Part shown: piece by piece, positions 57,050-57,672 of the stretch | How positions within the stretch are numbered: position 1 is the stretch's first letter | How the letters are laid out: each line of letters begins with the position of its first letter | IMG/VR virus record: IMGVR_UViG_3300046535_001319 | Coordinates: 1 to 57,672 of that record | Length of the DNA stretch: 57,672 bases | Direction: 5' to 3' (one strand) | Source: a virus | Translations under genes and position numbers: made by a program | The notes under the pieces: generated by a model | What the model saw: the letters and a program-made list of their open reading frames with translations, nothing else | The model's database searches: none | Told to the model about the DNA's origin: nothing

Positions 57050-57322
57050 ATGCAACCGCCAGCCGTGAGCCTGGTCAAAGAGCCCCGCCCGGAGGCCGAT
57101 CCACTCCTTCAGCAGACACGCCTCAGTGAGGCTCAGGCCGCCAGTCAGGCGTGTATCAGCATGGCGTGCGAGACGCCCGACGCGGCGCTGACGGTCGACG
57201 AGCAGGTGACGGTGCGGGTCGACGGCGTTGTCCGGGTCCTGCCCGTGAAGCGCTGCACCCCGTGCTCGCTGAAGCTGCAGGGGATGCGGGTCATCGTCGG
57301 CGAGACTGGGGGCCGGCCGTGA
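57050..57322 (+). CDS. Hypothetical protein
   Basis: 90 residues from ATG 57050 (GTG 57044 possible). SEAQAASQACISMACETPDA, VDEQVTVRVDGVVRVLPVKR and CTPCSLKLQGMRVIVGETGG: one CxxC pair and a small beta domain. It overlaps the next gene (GTGA). Confidence 0.6.
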   Translation: MQPPAVSLVKEPRPEADPLLQQTRLSEAQAASQACISMACETPDAALTVDEQVTVRVDGVVRVLPVKRCTPCSLKLQGMRVIVGETGGRP

Positions 57323-57525
57323 CCGACCGGTACGAGGCCGCCGAGATGGGTCCCGATGACCCGTATCCGGGCATGTGGGGCATCCGCGACACGGCGCTCG
57401 GCGAGTGGGTGCACAACAGCGGCGACGTGGAGCGGTACCCGATGGAGCACTCCGCGCAGGCCTGGCTCGCAGGACGCCGGTACATCGACAACTGGGCAGC
57501 GAACCGGACCCAGGGAACTACCTGA
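57319..57525 (+). CDS. Hypothetical protein crossing the contig join
   Basis: 68 residues from GTG in GTGA overlap. MGPDDPYPGMWGIRDTALGE, HNSGDVERYPMEHSAQAWLA, then RRYIDNWAANRTQGTT. Its last 29 bases are repeated at 1-29. It converges on gntR and overlaps its 3' end by eight bases. Confidence 0.6.
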   Translation: MTDRYEAAEMGPDDPYPGMWGIRDTALGEWVHNSGDVERYPMEHSAQAWLAGRRYIDNWAANRTQGTT

Positions 57526-57672
57526 GCCGAAGCCTCCACCTGTCGGCCGGCATCAAAAGGTCCGCTGTCTCGACCGGCCTGCCGCCAGCGTCGTAGCGGG
57601 TCCGCATCACGCGCCAGGCTGGCGCTCCTATAGCTAGGCCGAGCTGCCCGGCCTCGTCGGCCGTGAGCTGGT
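57497..57672. repeat. Direct terminal repeat, right copy
   Basis: Same sequence as 1-177 with one C fewer in the CTGGC-GCTCC stretch. This version keeps the GntR frame open to its natural end. Confidence 0.9.
57518..57672 (-). CDS. 3' part of gntR, intact frame
   Basis: Read leftward from the contig end, this copy encodes the GntR C-terminus without the frame disruption: GAPAWRVMRTRYDAGGRPVE, then TADLLMPADRWRLRLR and TAG (57518-57520). It is the continuation of the gene starting at 637 once the molecule is circularised. Confidence 0.8.
   Translation of the reverse strand, partial: QLTADEAGQLGLAIGAPAWRVMRTRYDAGGRPVETADLLMPADRWRLRLR

Noticed and set aside
1-57672. Physical direct terminal repeats of the packaged genome
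   Set aside because: A 176-bp overlap ending inside a gene far from terS is more like a circular-assembly overlap; packaging ends cannot be decided from sequence.

Overview
The window is an essentially complete genome, about 57.5 kb, of a temperate siphovirus of a high-GC actinomycete, most likely Streptomyces. Evidence for the host is the very high G+C at third codon positions, frequent GTG starts with GTGA/ATGA overlaps, a WhiB-like protein, several small families typical of Streptomyces (DUF6197-, DUF6221-like) and an attP built from the 3' half of an actinobacterial tRNA-Arg. The first 177 and last 176 bases are the same sequence apart from one base, so the contig is a circular (or circularly permuted) molecule. 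The mismatch lies inside a GntR-family gene that crosses the join, and the copy at the right end gives the correct reading frame.

Layout. 0-3.5 kb: GntR regulator (leftward), attP with flanking arm-like repeats, tyrosine integrase, and a genetic switch (leftward HTH repressor, rightward Cro-like gene, three copies of a 16-bp operator). 3.4-10.8 kb: early operon with a RecT-type annealing protein, a WhiB-like protein, a lambda-O-like replication protein carrying iterons inside its own gene (probable origin) and a DnaC-like helicase loader. 10.9-20.1 kb: small accessory proteins, a ribbon-helix-helix autorepressor with four GTAGCTAC operators, and a C5-cytosine methyltransferase whose gene is overprinted by a second conserved-looking frame. 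20.3-29.4 kb: a module resembling the transfer region of Streptomyces conjugative plasmids and AICEs (pSAM2/pSVH1 type): a regulator with repeated operators, tiny membrane genes, an SpdB/DUF2637-like membrane protein, a 733-residue FtsK/SpoIIIE (TraB-like) translocase, a clt-like cluster of nine AGGTTC/GAACCT hexamers and further Spd-like proteins. 29.7-49.4 kb: packaging, head and tail genes (terS, HNH endonuclease, terL, portal-MuF fusion, ClpP-like protease, HK97-type capsid, connectors, tail tube, frameshifted tail chaperone, tape measure, tail tip). 49.5-53.6 kb: secreted GH43-like protein, papain-like peptidase, GH25 endolysin and holin candidates. 53.7-57.5 kb: a second tyrosine-recombinase operon, a leftward membrane-anchored protein, a leftward HTH/DUF5919-like regulator and two small rightward genes.

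How it may work together. The element looks able to live as a prophage integrated at tRNA-Arg(TCT), to replicate from an O-type origin, to be packaged as a siphovirus, and possibly to move between mycelia by a TraB-type double-stranded DNA pump acting on its own clt-like site. The combination of a complete virion gene set with an AICE-like set (tRNA integrase, GntR regulator, TraB, Spd, clt) is the most interesting feature. FtsK-like genes have been annotated in some other actinophages, so the presence of the translocase alone is not unprecedented; the coherent module with a candidate clt is what deserves testing. All functions are read from sequence motifs; no database search was possible.
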